From Streptomyces tsukubensis (lineage in GTDB: Bacteria > Actinomycetota > Actinomycetes > Streptomycetales > Streptomycetaceae), in assembly GCF_003932715.1 (NCBI RefSeq), contig NZ_CP020700.1, positions 2,440,501-2,504,500 on the forward strand: a stretch of 64,000 nt of DNA, read 5' to 3'. Made by a program: the position numbers and the translations under genes. Within the stretch, counting starts at the first letter, position 1, and each line of letters starts with the position of its first letter. This document shows positions 45,973-55,023 of the stretch, piece after piece. The notes beneath the pieces are model-generated. The model saw nothing but the letters and a program-made list of their open reading frames with translations. It was not told where the DNA came from and did no database searches.

Positions 45973-48552
45973 GTGCCTGGCACGAATCTGACCCGCGAGG
46001 AGGCGCAGCAGCGGGCGCGCCTGCTCACGACCCACGCGTACGAGATCGACCTCGACCTCAGCGGCGCCCAGGAGGGCGGCATCTACCGGTCCGTGACGAC
46101 CGTGCGCTTCGACTGTGCCGAGGCGAACGCGCACTCGTTCATCGACCTGGTGGCCCCCGCCGTGCACGAGGTCGTCCTGAACGGGAAGCGGCTCGACGTC
46201 GCGGCCGTGTTCCGGGACGCGCGGATCGAGCTGAACCACCTCCACGAGGGCGCGAACGAGCTGACGGTCGTCGCGGACTGCTCGTACACGAACACCGGTG
46301 AGGGCCTGCACCGCTTCGTGGACCCGGTGGACCAGCAGGCGTATCTGTACACCCAGTTCGAGGTGCCGGACGCCCGCCGGGTCTTCGCCAACTTCGAGCA
46401 GCCGGATCTGAAGGCGACGTTCCAGTTCACCGTGAAGGCCCCGGAGGGCTGGACGGTCATCTCGAACTCCCCGACGCCGGAGCCGGCCGACAACGTGTGG
46501 CGGTTCGAGCCCACGCCGCGGATCTCGACGTACATCACGGCCCTGATCGCCGGCCCGTACCACTCGGTGCACAGCACCTACGAGAAGGACGGGCAGTCGG
46601 TTCCGCTGGGCATCTACTGCCGTCCGTCGCTGGCGGAGTTCCTGGACTCGGACGCGATCTTCGAGGTCACCCGGCAGGGCTTCGACTGGTTCCAGGAGAA
46701 GTTCGACTACGCGTACCCCTTCGCCAAGTACGACCAGCTCTTCGTGCCGGAGTTCAACGCGGGCGCGATGGAGAACGCGGGCGCGGTGACCATCCGCGAC
46801 CAGTACGTCTTCCGGTCGAAGGTGACGGACGCGGCGTACGAGGTCCGTGCCGAGACGATTCTGCACGAGCTGGCCCATATGTGGTTCGGCGATCTCGTCA
46901 CCATGGAGTGGTGGAACGACCTCTGGCTGAACGAGTCGTTCGCCACCTACACGTCCATCGCCTGCCAGGCCGCGGCGCCCGGCTCGCGCTGGCCGCACTC
47001 GTGGACCACGTTCGCGAACTCCATGAAGACCTGGGCGTACCGCCAGGACCAGCTGCCGTCGACGCACCCGATCATGGCGGAGATCCGGGATCTGGACGAC
47101 GTCCTGGTCAACTTCGACGGGATCACCTACGCCAAGGGCGCCTCGGTGCTGAAGCAGTTGGTGGCGTACGTCGGCGAGGACGCGTTCTTCACCGGTGTGC
47201 AGTCGTACTTCAAGGCGCACGCCTTCGGCAACACCCGGCTGAGCGACCTGCTGGGCGCGCTGGAGAAGACGTCGGGGCGCGATCTGCGGACCTGGTCGCA
47301 GAAGTGGCTGGAGACGGCCGGTATCAACGTGCTCCGCCCGGAGGTGGAGTCCGGCGCCGACGGCGTGATCACCTCCTTCGCGGTACGGCAGGAGGCTCCG
47401 GCGCTGCCCGCCGGGGCGAAGGGCGAGCCGGTGCTGCGGCCGCACCGGATCGCGATCGGCTTCTACGACCTCGGCGACGCGGGCAAGCTGGTCCGCCGCG
47501 AGCGCATCGAGCTGGACGTGGACGGCGAGCTGACCGCCGTACCGCTGCCGGAGGGCACCCTGCGGCCCGCGGTGATCCTGCTCAACGACGACGACCTGTC
47601 GTATGCCAAGGTCCGGCTGGACGAGGCGTCCCTGAAGGTCGTCACGGCACATCTGGGCGATTTCTCCGAGTCCCTGCCGCGGGCGCTGTGCTGGGCCTCG
47701 GCCTGGGACATGACCCGGGACGGCGAGCTGCCGACCCGGGACTACGTCGCGCTGGTGCTCTCCGGTATCGCCAAGGAGACCGACATCGGTGTGGTGCAGT
47801 CGCTGCACCGCCAGGTGAAGCTGGCGATCGACCTGTACGCGGCGCCCGCGTCGCGCGAGGCGCTGCTGGGGACCTGGGCCGGGGAGGCGCTGACCCGCCT
47901 GCGGGCCGCGGAGCCGGGCAGCGACCACCAGCTGGCGTGGGCCCGCGCGTTCGCCGCGGCGGCCCGTACGGACGGTCAGCTCGAACTGCTCGCCGGGCTG
48001 CTGGACGGCAACGCCTCCGTCGAGGGCCTCGTGGTCGACACCGAGCTGCGGTGGGCGTTCGTGGAGCGGCTGGCCGCGACCGGCCGGATCGACGAGGCAG
48101 CGATCGACGCCGAGTACGAGCGGGACCGGACGGCCGCGGGCGAGCGGCACGCGGCGACCGCCCGGGCCGCACGGCCGACGGCGGAGGCCAAGGCCGAGGC
48201 GTGGGCGTCGGTCGTGGAGCGCGACGATCTGCCGAACGCCATGCAGGAGGCGGTGATCGGGGGCTTCGTCCAGACCGACCAGCGCGAGCTGCTCGCGCCG
48301 TACACGGAGAAGTTCTTCGCCGCGGTCAAGGGCGTGTGGGAGTCCCGCAGCCACGAGATGGCCCAGCAGGTCGCCATCGGGCTGTACCCGTCGCTCCAGG
48401 TGGAGCGGGCGACGCTCGACGCGACGGACGCCTGGCTGGAGCGGGCCGAGCCGAACGCGGCCCTGCGGCGGCTGATCTCGGAGTCCCGCGCGGGCGTCGA
48501 GCGGGCGCTGCGGGCACAGTCGGCCGACGAGGCGGCGGCAGCGCGGGGCTGA
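45973..48552 (+). CDS. pepN: Aminopeptidase N (M1), second paralogue
   Basis: 859 residues with GAMENAG at 264-270, zinc site HELAH at 298-302, Glu in LWLNES about 19 further on, and an ERAP1-like C-terminal half. It is colinear with the copy at 32720 over its whole length but has the canonical GAMENAG where the first has GAMENPG, and it has a shorter N-terminal beta domain. GTG 45973 follows AGGAG by 7 bases. This copy is closer to the PepN/lysyl-aminopeptidase type of S. lividans in motif form. A strong terminator follows. Confidence 0.96.
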   Translation: MPGTNLTREEAQQRARLLTTHAYEIDLDLSGAQEGGIYRSVTTVRFDCAEANAHSFIDLVAPAVHEVVLNGKRLDVAAVFRDARIELNHLHEGANELTVVADCSYTNTGEGLHRFVDPVDQQAYLYTQFEVPDARRVFANFEQPDLKATFQFTVKAPEGWTVISNSPTPEPADNVWRFEPTPRISTYITALIAGPYHSVHSTYEKDGQSVPLGIYCRPSLAEFLDSDAIFEVTRQGFDWFQEKFDYAYPFAKYDQLFVPEFNAGAMENAGAVTIRDQYVFRSKVTDAAYEVRAETILHELAHMWFGDLVTMEWWNDLWLNESFATYTSIACQAAAPGSRWPHSWTTFANSMKTWAYRQDQLPSTHPIMAEIRDLDDVLVNFDGITYAKGASVLKQLVAYVGEDAFFTGVQSYFKAHAFGNTRLSDLLGALEKTSGRDLRTWSQKWLETAGINVLRPEVESGADGVITSFAVRQEAPALPAGAKGEPVLRPHRIAIGFYDLGDAGKLVRRERIELDVDGELTAVPLPEGTLRPAVILLNDDDLSYAKVRLDEASLKVVTAHLGDFSESLPRALCWASAWDMTRDGELPTRDYVALVLSGIAKETDIGVVQSLHRQVKLAIDLYAAPASREALLGTWAGEALTRLRAAEPGSDHQLAWARAFAAAARTDGQLELLAGLLDGNASVEGLVVDTELRWAFVERLAATGRIDEAAIDAEYERDRTAAGERHAATARAARPTAEAKAEAWASVVERDDLPNAMQEAVIGGFVQTDQRELLAPYTEKFFAAVKGVWESRSHEMAQQVAIGLYPSLQVERATLDATDAWLERAEPNAALRRLISESRAGVERALRAQSADEAAAARG

Positions 48553-49329
48553 CGCCCCCTGCTCCGCCGGACCGACCGGCCCGGCCGCGCCCCGGCGCGG
48601 TGCGGTGGTCGTGGGCCCGGTACGGATCGTCTCCGTACCGGGCCCACCGTCGTGACCAGCAGTAACAGGGCGGGACAGCGGGATATGACCGCGGCAAGGC
48701 AGAGGCGGCCGAATCCCTGTCGATCATGAGCTGTACGGCTCCGCTGCGCCCCCGGAATCGCCCTTCCGACCGCGGTTGCCGGTTGGCCGGTAGAGGACTT
48801 GTGTGTACGGGCCCGATGATCGGGCCGGGCGGAGCGGGCCGCGGCAGCCCCGCGGCCGGGCGCCGCGGAGCACCACCGGGGAAGGAATCTCCGCGCGGGC
48901 GCACGCCCCGGACGGCCGGGTACCGCTCAGCGGACTCGAACAGACCCGGAGCCCGGTCCCGAACCCTTGATTCAGCCGCCCACCGGCGTCCAACTCCCCC
49001 GCCCGGAACGGGTCCGAGCCGTCCGGAACCGGTCGAACACCAGGTCAGCGAGGGGAGAATCGCGCCGCTCGGCGGATTCCGTCCGAGCCCCGGGCGCCCC
49101 GGCGGCGCCCCCGCGGACCGGCCCCCGCCCGACCGGCCGCCGACCATTCGCACAATGGCCGAAAACAGTCGCTCGATTGTCCACTGTGCAGGCCGCGGAG
49201 CCCTGGCCGATTCGCAACGTACACATCGCGCCAATCATTGACCTAGAGTCACGAGCCGTAAGCGGACAGGGATATGCTTCCGGACCGTCGTCCTATGATC
49301 ATTCCCGTTCCGATGGTTTGAGGGTGCAG
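48553..49329. other. Long intergenic region before the conservon
   Basis: 777 bases without a supportable gene. It starts with the pepN terminator and ends with AT-richer promoter-like sequence: TAGAGT at 49244-49249 and TATGAT at 49294-49299 are candidate -10 elements for the cvn operon. The middle part has open frames on both strands but lacks ribosome sites and normal codon pattern. Confidence 0.5.
48611..48647 (+). terminator. Terminator of the second pepN
   Basis: GTGGGCCCGGTACGGA and its complement form 16 bp with a 5-base loop, 58 bases past the stop. Confidence 0.8.
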
Positions 49330-50895
49330 ATGGTCCGACAGAAACCGTCGACCGGAAGTCCGCGGAGCGCAGCCGGCTTCGTGTGGCTCGTGCCCGTCGT
49401 CGTCACCGCCGCTGCCGCAGTCACCGCCGCGTCCCTGGTGTCCGTGTCCGCCCGTTCCGCCGTGATCTGGATCGGCGCGTGCGCGGTCGCCGCCGTCGCG
49501 GTCGCCGCGTATGCGGCCGTACGCCGGACCCGCGAGGTCCGCAGGCTGACCGCCCGGCTCGCGGAGCGGGACGCGGTGATCGCCCGCAACCAGGAGGCCG
49601 CCGCACGCCTCGTCGGTGAACTGCTGCCCGACCTCCTGGCCCGGCTCCAGCGGGGCGAGTTCCCCGAGGACCTGATGCCGGGCATCGACCTGCCGCCGGA
49701 GTACCTGTCCGTCCTGACCGCCGTCGTCGACGCCGTCAGCGCCGAGGAGGACCTCCGCGAATCGGCCCAGCGCGCCTTCGTCAACATCGCCCGCCGGGTC
49801 CAGGCGATCATCCATCAGCAGGCCCAGGAGCTGCGGGAGATGGAGGACCGGCACGGCAACGACCCCGCGGTCTTCGGCGATCTGCTCCGGATCGACCACG
49901 CCACCGCGCTCGTCGGCCGGCTCGCGGACTCCATCGCCGTGCTCGGCGGTGCCCGTCCGGGCCGCCAGTGGAGCCGGGCCGTACCGCTCTACAGCGTGCT
50001 GCGCGGGGCGATGTCGCGGATCCTCGACTACCAGCGCGTCGATCTCCACTCGGTCTCCGAGGTCGCCGTCGTCGGCCCCGCCGTCGAACCGCTCATCCAC
50101 GCCCTCGCGGAGCTCCTGGACAACGCCACCCGCTACTCGCCGCCGCAGACCCGGGTCCATCTCACCGCCGTGGACGTCAACTCGGGCATCGCCGTCGAGA
50201 TCGAGGACGGCGGCGTCTCCATGAGCGAGGAGGCCCGGCTGCGCGCCGAGCGGATGCTGAAGGCCGCGCAGGAGGGCATCGACCTCAACGACCTCGGCGA
50301 GACCCCGCGTCTGGGCCTCGCGGTCGTCGGCCGCCTCTCCCAGGCGTACGGCTTCCAGGTATCGCTGCGCTCCTCCGCGTACGGCGGTGTGCGCGCCGTA
50401 CTGATCGTGCCGAAGAAGCTGATCACGAGCGCCAAGGCGGCGACGGGCCTGGCCCACGGCATCGGCATCGCGTCCGGTCCGCGGCCCCATCCCGCCGCGG
50501 CCGGATCCCCGGCTCCGGACGCGGCCGACCGGGCACGGCGGAACGGCGGGGAGCCGCGCAGGGTCACCGGCCCCACCGCCGCGGCACTTCCGGCACCGTC
50601 GCTGCCGGCCTCCGCCTACGACGACGACGTGCCGGTGGTGACCGAACGCACGCCGAACGGCCTGCCGCAGCGACGGCGCAAGGCCCCCGCCTACGACCTC
50701 GTGGTCCCGGTCACGGCACCACCCGAGCCGCGGCGGCCCGAGCAGGCCCAGCAGCCCCGACAGGCCCGGCAGGCCCAGCAGTCCGAAACCCCGGAGGAGG
50801 CGCCCCCCGTCCAGCCCGGAATCTGGCTCGCGGCGTTCCAGAGCGGCCTCGCCGGCGAAGACCCTCAGACGAACAAGGGGAGTACGCAGCCATGA
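49330..50895 (+). CDS. cvnA: Conservon protein CvnA, sensor-kinase-like ATPase
   Basis: 521 residues. Two membrane helices (about 17-40 and 45-65) are followed by a coiled region (VRRLTARLAERDAVIARNQEAA split here), a helical dimerisation segment (LLRIDHATALVGRLADSIAVL) and an HATPase_c domain (LAELLDNATRYSPP, GVSMSEE, LGLAVVGRLSQAYGFQVSL). The C-terminal 140 residues are low-complexity Pro/Ala/Gln. CvnA proteins act as sensors that assemble CvnB, C and D at the membrane, as in a eukaryote-like G-protein switch. Its stop overlaps the cvnB start (ATGA). ATG 49330 follows GAGGG by 6 bases. Confidence 0.93.
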   Translation: MVRQKPSTGSPRSAAGFVWLVPVVVTAAAAVTAASLVSVSARSAVIWIGACAVAAVAVAAYAAVRRTREVRRLTARLAERDAVIARNQEAAARLVGELLPDLLARLQRGEFPEDLMPGIDLPPEYLSVLTAVVDAVSAEEDLRESAQRAFVNIARRVQAIIHQQAQELREMEDRHGNDPAVFGDLLRIDHATALVGRLADSIAVLGGARPGRQWSRAVPLYSVLRGAMSRILDYQRVDLHSVSEVAVVGPAVEPLIHALAELLDNATRYSPPQTRVHLTAVDVNSGIAVEIEDGGVSMSEEARLRAERMLKAAQEGIDLNDLGETPRLGLAVVGRLSQAYGFQVSLRSSAYGGVRAVLIVPKKLITSAKAATGLAHGIGIASGPRPHPAAAGSPAPDAADRARRNGGEPRRVTGPTAAALPAPSLPASAYDDDVPVVTERTPNGLPQRRRKAPAYDLVVPVTAPPEPRRPEQAQQPRQARQAQQSETPEEAPPVQPGIWLAAFQSGLAGEDPQTNKGSTQP

Positions 50896-51305
50896 TGCAG
50901 CAGCAGTACCGGACCAACATGGACTGGATGCTCAAGGACCTGGCCGAGGGCGTACCGCAGACCAGGAACGTCGTCGTGCTCTCGGCGGACGGGCTGCGCA
51001 TCGCCCAGCACGGCTCCGACCCCGACACCGCGGACCGGCTGGCCGCCGCCTGTGCGGGCCTCCAGAGCCTGGCGGGCGCGGTCGCCTCCGAACTCCCGGG
51101 CAGTGACGGCCGGATGCATCTCGTCGTCATCGAGATGAACGGCGGCTTCTTCTATCTGATGGCCGCCGGCGCGGGCGCCTTCCTCGCCGTCCTGGCCGAA
51201 GAGGGCGTCGACGCCGGTCTGATGGGCCAGCGGATGCGGGATCTGGTGCTGCGCATCGGGGAGCACCTGAGCGCACCGCCGCGACAGGATCGGCAGTCCG
51301 CGTGA
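50892..51305 (+). CDS. cvnB: Conservon protein CvnB, Roadblock/LC7 domain
   Basis: 137 residues of the Roadblock/LC7 fold (NMDWMLKDLAEGVPQTRNVV, LSADGLRIAQHG, RMHLVVIEMNGGFFYLMAAG). In known systems the MglB-like CvnB modulates the nucleotide state of the GTPase CvnD. It overlaps cvnA by four bases and cvnC by four (GTGA), giving strict translational coupling through the operon. Confidence 0.94.
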   Translation: MMQQQYRTNMDWMLKDLAEGVPQTRNVVVLSADGLRIAQHGSDPDTADRLAAACAGLQSLAGAVASELPGSDGRMHLVVIEMNGGFFYLMAAGAGAFLAVLAEEGVDAGLMGQRMRDLVLRIGEHLSAPPRQDRQSA

Positions 51306-51658
51306 GCCGACCGGGAGACTGGGAGGGCAGCAGTCCGGAACGGCTATACGTCATCACCGGCGGCCGCAACGGCTCACAGGTCCCGGCCACGCTCGACCTG
51401 GTCACCCTGATCGTGGCCACCTCGGGCCCCCGGCACGGGATGCCTCCGGAACAGGCCGCCATCGTCCGGCTGTGCAGCTCACCGCTCTCGGTGGCGGAGA
51501 TCTCCGCCTATCTGAGCTTTCCGGTGAGCGTGGTGACCGTGCTGCTCGGCGATCTCCTCGTCGACGAACAGGTCGCCGCCCGGGCACCGGTCCAGCGTGC
51601 GCCCCTCCCCGACCGCGCTCTGATTGAGGCAGTGATTGATGGACTACAGCAGCTCTGA
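51302..51658 (+). CDS. cvnC: Conservon protein CvnC, DUF742
   Basis: 118 residues of DUF742, a winged-helix-like fold (RLYVITGGRNGSQVPATLDL, EQAAIVRLCSSPLSVAEISA, VTVLLGDLLVDEQV). The GTG start overlaps the cvnB stop. It is the third member of the conservon, thought to bind the other components; no enzymatic motif is present. Confidence 0.93.
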   Translation: MSRPGDWEGSSPERLYVITGGRNGSQVPATLDLVTLIVATSGPRHGMPPEQAAIVRLCSSPLSVAEISAYLSFPVSVVTVLLGDLLVDEQVAARAPVQRAPLPDRALIEAVIDGLQQL

Positions 51659-52322
51659 CGAAGCCGCCGGCGGCGTCCGCGCGGGGACCGCGAGCGAGTC
51701 CGGTGCGGCACTGGACCGGCCGACCGGGCCGCGTACCGAAGACGTGCTCCCGGACACCACGACCGCCGCCGTGAAGATCGTCATCGTCGGCGGCTTCGGC
51801 GTCGGGAAGACGACCCTGGTCGGCGCGGTCAGCGAGATCCGTCCGCTGACCACCGAGGAGACCATGACCCAGGCCGGGGTCGGGGTCGACGACATCGAGG
51901 GCGTGGAACGGAAGACCGCCACCACGGTGGCGATGGACTTCGGCCGGATCAGCATCAACGCCGAACTCGTCCTCTATCTCTTCGGCACCCCCGGCCAGCA
52001 GCGTTTCTGGTTCCTGTGGCGGGGCCTCTTCGAAGGGGCGCTGGGCGCGGTGGTCCTGGTCGACACCCGGCGGCTGGAGGTCAGCTTCGACGTGATCGGC
52101 CGCCTGGAGGAGCGCCGGGTGCCGTTCGTGGTGGCCGTGAACTCCTTCTCCGACGCCCCGGTGTACCCGGTCGAGGAGATCCGCGCCGCCCTCGACCTCC
52201 CGGACGCGGTCCCCATCGTCGACTGCGACGCCCGCCTCCGCCGCTCGGGCCGCGATGTGCTGATGACGCTGATGCGCTATCTGCAACGGCTGGCCCTGGC
52301 GACGGAGTCGTCGACGCCTTAG
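51639..52322 (+). CDS. cvnD: Conservon protein CvnD, small Ras-like GTPase
   Basis: 227 residues with P-loop GGFGVGKTT at 51-59, a switch region with T77-type Thr (ETMTQAGVGVDD), LFGTPGQQRFWF (DxxG equivalent, here GTPGQ) and an NSF motif in place of NKxD (VVAVNSFSD). It cycles between GTP and GDP under control of CvnB and CvnA. The start at ATG 51639 overlaps the last 20 bases of cvnC. No cytochrome P450 (cvnE) follows; the next gene converges from the other strand. Confidence 0.94.
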   Translation: MDYSSSDEAAGGVRAGTASESGAALDRPTGPRTEDVLPDTTTAAVKIVIVGGFGVGKTTLVGAVSEIRPLTTEETMTQAGVGVDDIEGVERKTATTVAMDFGRISINAELVLYLFGTPGQQRFWFLWRGLFEGALGAVVLVDTRRLEVSFDVIGRLEERRVPFVVAVNSFSDAPVYPVEEIRAALDLPDAVPIVDCDARLRRSGRDVLMTLMRYLQRLALATESSTP

Positions 52323-52348
52323 CGGCGGAGTTCCGGAAGGCGGCGCCC

Positions 52349-53338
52349 TCAGACGGCGGCGTCTTCCTTACGGAGGGCGGGTACGGGCTCGCGGGTGCGG
52401 CCCGCGGACGGTTCCGGGACGGGGCCCGCGACCGGGACCGGGACCGGGCCGGGGGTCACCGCGGGAACGGGGGCCGGTACGGTCCTGGGGCGCGGCTGCC
52501 ACTGGCCCGCCAGGGTGGCCGCGAACGCCAATGCCATGCCCGCGATCTGGAGGGCCGTCAGGGACTGGGACAGGGCCGCCCAGCCGACGACGGCCGCCGT
52601 GATCGGGGAGAGCGGGCCCAGCAGGGTCACCGAGGTGGCGGAGAGGCGGCCGATGCCGCGGAACCAGAGCCAGTAGGCCACCGCCGTGTTGACCAGGGCG
52701 AGATAGGCGTAGCCGGCGATGTTGGTGCCGTCCAGGGCGGGCGGGGCGCCCTCCACCGCGAAGGCGATCGGGGTGATCAGGAGTCCGCCCGCGGTGAGCT
52801 GCCAGCCCGTCATCACCAGGGGGCCCACGCCCTCGGGGCGGCCCCAGCGCTTGGTCAGTACCGTGCCCGCGGCCATGGACGCGGACGAGGCGATTCCGGC
52901 GATGACGCCCACGGCGTCCAGCACGGCGCCCGCCTGCAGGACCACCATGCTCACCCCGAAGGCCGCGGCGATCGCCGCGAGCATCGCGCGCGTCGACGGC
53001 TTGTCCCCGAGCAGCAGGGCCGAGAGTCCGATCACGAACATCGGGCCGACGGAGCCGGTGACGGCGGCCACGCCGCCGGGCAGCCGGTAGGCGGCGAGGA
53101 AGAGCAGCGGGAAGAACGCCCCGATGTTGAGCGTGCCGAGGACCGCCGCCTTCCACCACCAGTCGCCGCGTGGTCTGACCCGGGTCAGCGCCAGGATCAG
53201 CAGTCCGGCGGGCAGCGCCCTCATCATGCCCGTGAACAGCGGGCGGTCGGCCGGGAGGAACTCCGTGGTGACGGCATAGGTGGAGCCCCAGGAGATCGGG
53301 GCGAGCGCGGTGAGGGCGATGACGGCGGCGCGGTTCAT
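52349..53338 (-). CDS. EamA/DMT-family exporter
   Basis: 329 residues with ten helices in two EamA repeats (SWGSTYAVTTEFLPADRPLF in the first, SATSVTLLGPLSPITAAVVG in the second) and a polar Pro/Val-rich tail of about 45 residues (VPAPVPAVTPGPVPVPVAGP). It is likely an amino-acid or metabolite exporter. GAGAGG stands 8 bases before the ATG. It is divergent from a MarR gene whose 136-base promoter region holds two palindromes, so control by that MarR protein is likely (inference). Confidence 0.92.
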   Translation of the reverse strand: MNRAAVIALTALAPISWGSTYAVTTEFLPADRPLFTGMMRALPAGLLILALTRVRPRGDWWWKAAVLGTLNIGAFFPLLFLAAYRLPGGVAAVTGSVGPMFVIGLSALLLGDKPSTRAMLAAIAAAFGVSMVVLQAGAVLDAVGVIAGIASSASMAAGTVLTKRWGRPEGVGPLVMTGWQLTAGGLLITPIAFAVEGAPPALDGTNIAGYAYLALVNTAVAYWLWFRGIGRLSATSVTLLGPLSPITAAVVGWAALSQSLTALQIAGMALAFAATLAGQWQPRPRTVPAPVPAVTPGPVPVPVAGPVPEPSAGRTREPVPALRKEDAAV

Positions 53339-53384
53339 GGCGGGCCTCTCTGGAGCGGCGGGTGGTCCGAGTAGCTCGATGGGA

Positions 53385-53439
53385 AGTAGCTTACCCGTGA
53401 GCTACTCAGACGCAAGAGGGTTTCTTGTAAGTCACTTAC
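53385..53439. promoter_or_regulatory. Two palindromic MarR operator candidates
   Basis: AGTAGCT-N8-AGCTACT (53385-53406) and the perfect palindrome GTAAGTCACTTAC (53427-53439) lie in the 136-base space between divergent EamA and MarR genes, in a locally AT-rich patch. Confidence 0.55.
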
Positions 53440-53474
53440 TTGAGATGAACCGACCTTCGGCCGATACTGCTTCC

Positions 53475-53999
53475 ATGACCCTCCGCAGAACCGCCCCCGC
53501 CAAGGCCCCCGCCCCGCAGCACGACGCCGTCGACGCGATCACCGACCAGTGGGCGGCGGTCCGGCCCGATCTGCAGACGACGCCCATGGCCGTCTTCGGG
53601 CGCATCTACCGGATCGCGCGCACGATGGGCGACCGGACGGAGAAGGAGTACGGGCGGTTCGGGATCAGCCGGGGCGAGTTCGACGTGCTGGCGACCCTGC
53701 GCCGCTCGGGGATGCCGTACACCCTCTCGCCGCGCGAACTCTCGGCGACGCTGATGCTCACGACCGGTGGGATGACGGGCCGGCTCGACAAGCTGGAGAA
53801 GGCGGGGCTGCTGGCCCGCAGCCCCGATCCGAACGACCGGCGCGGGCTGCGGGTGAGCCTGACGGCCGAGGGCCTGGACATCGTCGACCAGGCGGTGGGG
53901 GCCGGGCTGGCGCTTCAGCGCGAGGCGGTGGAAGCGGCGCTCGACCCGGCGGAGGCGGAGCAGTTGGGGGCGCTGCTGCGCAAGCTCATGGCGGCATAG
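53475..53999 (+). CDS. MarR-family transcriptional regulator
   Basis: 174 residues. The winged helix lies at about 65-130 (EFDVLATLRRSGMPYTLSPR, LSATLMLTTGGMTGRLDKLE, DPNDRRGLRVSLTAEG); the DxRGxxV-like wing is DRRGLRVSL. It binds as a dimer to palindromes and is released by small ligands. It probably represses itself and the divergent exporter. The start is ATG 53475; a clear ribosome site is absent. A strong hairpin follows the gene. Confidence 0.93.
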   Translation: MTLRRTAPAKAPAPQHDAVDAITDQWAAVRPDLQTTPMAVFGRIYRIARTMGDRTEKEYGRFGISRGEFDVLATLRRSGMPYTLSPRELSATLMLTTGGMTGRLDKLEKAGLLARSPDPNDRRGLRVSLTAEGLDIVDQAVGAGLALQREAVEAALDPAEAEQLGALLRKLMAA

Positions 54000-54033
54000 G
54001 GACCGGTGCGCGCCCTCGCCGTACGGGTACGGC

Positions 54034-54070
54034 GAAGCGGCCCGGAGGCGTCAGGCCTCCGGGCCGCTTC
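54034..54070. terminator. Bidirectional terminator after MarR gene
   Basis: GAAGCGGCCCGGAGGC and its complement form 16 bp with a 5-base loop, between convergent genes ending at 53999 and 54095. Confidence 0.8.
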
Positions 54071-54094
54071 GGTGAAGCATGAGGTGGTGGGCGG

Positions 54095-54340
54095 TCAGCC
54101 CCGCTGTCGCTTCGGCCGGTCCGTCGACTTGTCGAGGACCATCACCGCGGCGGTGATGGCCAGGAAGATCGCCAGTGGCGCGACCACGAACAGGCCCAGC
54201 GTCTCGACCACGCTCAGGCCGGAGCCCGGGTCGTCGCCGTCGTCCCGGGTCAGCGCCAGCGCGGGCGACGACAGGAGCAGCATCATCAGCGTCGTACCGG
54301 TCACGACGGTGCCGGTGCGCAGAGCGTTCTTCTTGTCCAC
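54095..54340 (-). CDS. Small two-helix membrane protein
   Basis: 81 residues from GTG 54340 (GGGGA 4 bases upstream): a first hydrophobic segment (VVTGTTLMMLLLSSPALALT, possibly a signal), an acidic loop (RDDGDDPGSG) and a second helix (LGLFVVAPLAIFLAITAAVM) followed by a basic tail (DKSTDRPKRQRG). This looks like the actinomycete family of unnamed small proteins with a C-terminal KR-rich tail. The function is unknown. Confidence 0.75.
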   Translation of the reverse strand: MDKKNALRTGTVVTGTTLMMLLLSSPALALTRDDGDDPGSGLSVVETLGLFVVAPLAIFLAITAAVMVLDKSTDRPKRQRG

Positions 54341-54420
54341 GGTCCCCAAAGTAGCGAACCGCCCCCGGGGCCGCGCGCCCGGGGTGCCGTACGGGGGTCC
54401 GGCGCTCCCCCGCACGCCCT

Positions 54421-54690
54421 TCACCACTCGCGGGCGCAGTCCCCTCCGGCGGTCGCATGGGCGGTGGGTTCGCTCGTCAGGGGCGGGATGTCGACGAGCG
54501 GCGGCTCGCTGGTCAGGGGCGCAGGGCCGAACAGCGGGGGTTCGCTGGTGAGCGGCCCCGGGACGGCCTCGGCACCCGGCACCGACCCCGGCACCGCCCA
54601 CCCGGCGGAGGCGGCGGACGCGACGGGGCCGGCGGGCTCCGCGCACTCGGTGAGTGCGGAGAGCAGCAGGTGTGCGGCGGGCGCGGTCAT
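54421..54690 (-). CDS. Small hypothetical protein with PLTSEPP repeats
   Basis: 89 residues from ATG 54690; GAGGAG lies 8 bases upstream, a good site. The N-terminus (TAPAAHLLLSALTECAEP) is mildly hydrophobic and the C-terminal half holds three copies of PLTSEPP (PGPLTSEPPL, PAPLTSEPPL, PPLTSEPTAHA). Alternative starts are ATG 54696 and GTG 54699. I do not recognise the family; the strong ribosome site is the main argument that it is real. Confidence 0.5.
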   Translation of the reverse strand: MTAPAAHLLLSALTECAEPAGPVASAASAGWAVPGSVPGAEAVPGPLTSEPPLFGPAPLTSEPPLVDIPPLTSEPTAHATAGGDCAREW

Positions 54691-54699
54691 CGACATCAC

Positions 54700-55023
54700 T
54701 CCTCGGAAGGCGGTACGCGGTCCTCGGCGCGCCTACCCCATGACGCCGTCACCATCCGCACCAACCGCACCGGTTGTCCCGCCCGCCCCGGAAATCGGGC
54801 CGATGGAGACTTTCCCTCATGTCTCACAGGCCGCATAAGCCGCAGATCTCCCAGGCGCATTGACACTCCCGGGCGGCGGGTGATGGGCTCGTTACCGTTC
54901 GGAGACCTTGAGGTGATCAACGGATCGCCTCCTCATAGTTCCGAAAGGAACGGAACCGGACCGAAACGAGCCGGGATACGGCCGGAACGGTCCGGAGGGG
55001 ATCCGGCGGGGAGAGGAGTCGGC
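54700..55023. other. Upstream region of the GH84 gene
   Basis: 324 bases without a gene. A perfect -35 TTGACA lies at 54860-54865; the best -10 in range (TGATGG near 54881) is weak. Confidence 0.4.

Noticed and set aside
45259..48354. A 1031-residue minus-strand frame
   Set aside because: It is antisense to the second pepN and joins by chance to the true DUF1203 frame at its end. Only the last 178 residues are real.
48726..49241. Possible 171-residue gene before the conservon
   Set aside because: No ribosome site, Pro/Arg-rich random-looking product, and an equally long frame on the other strand.
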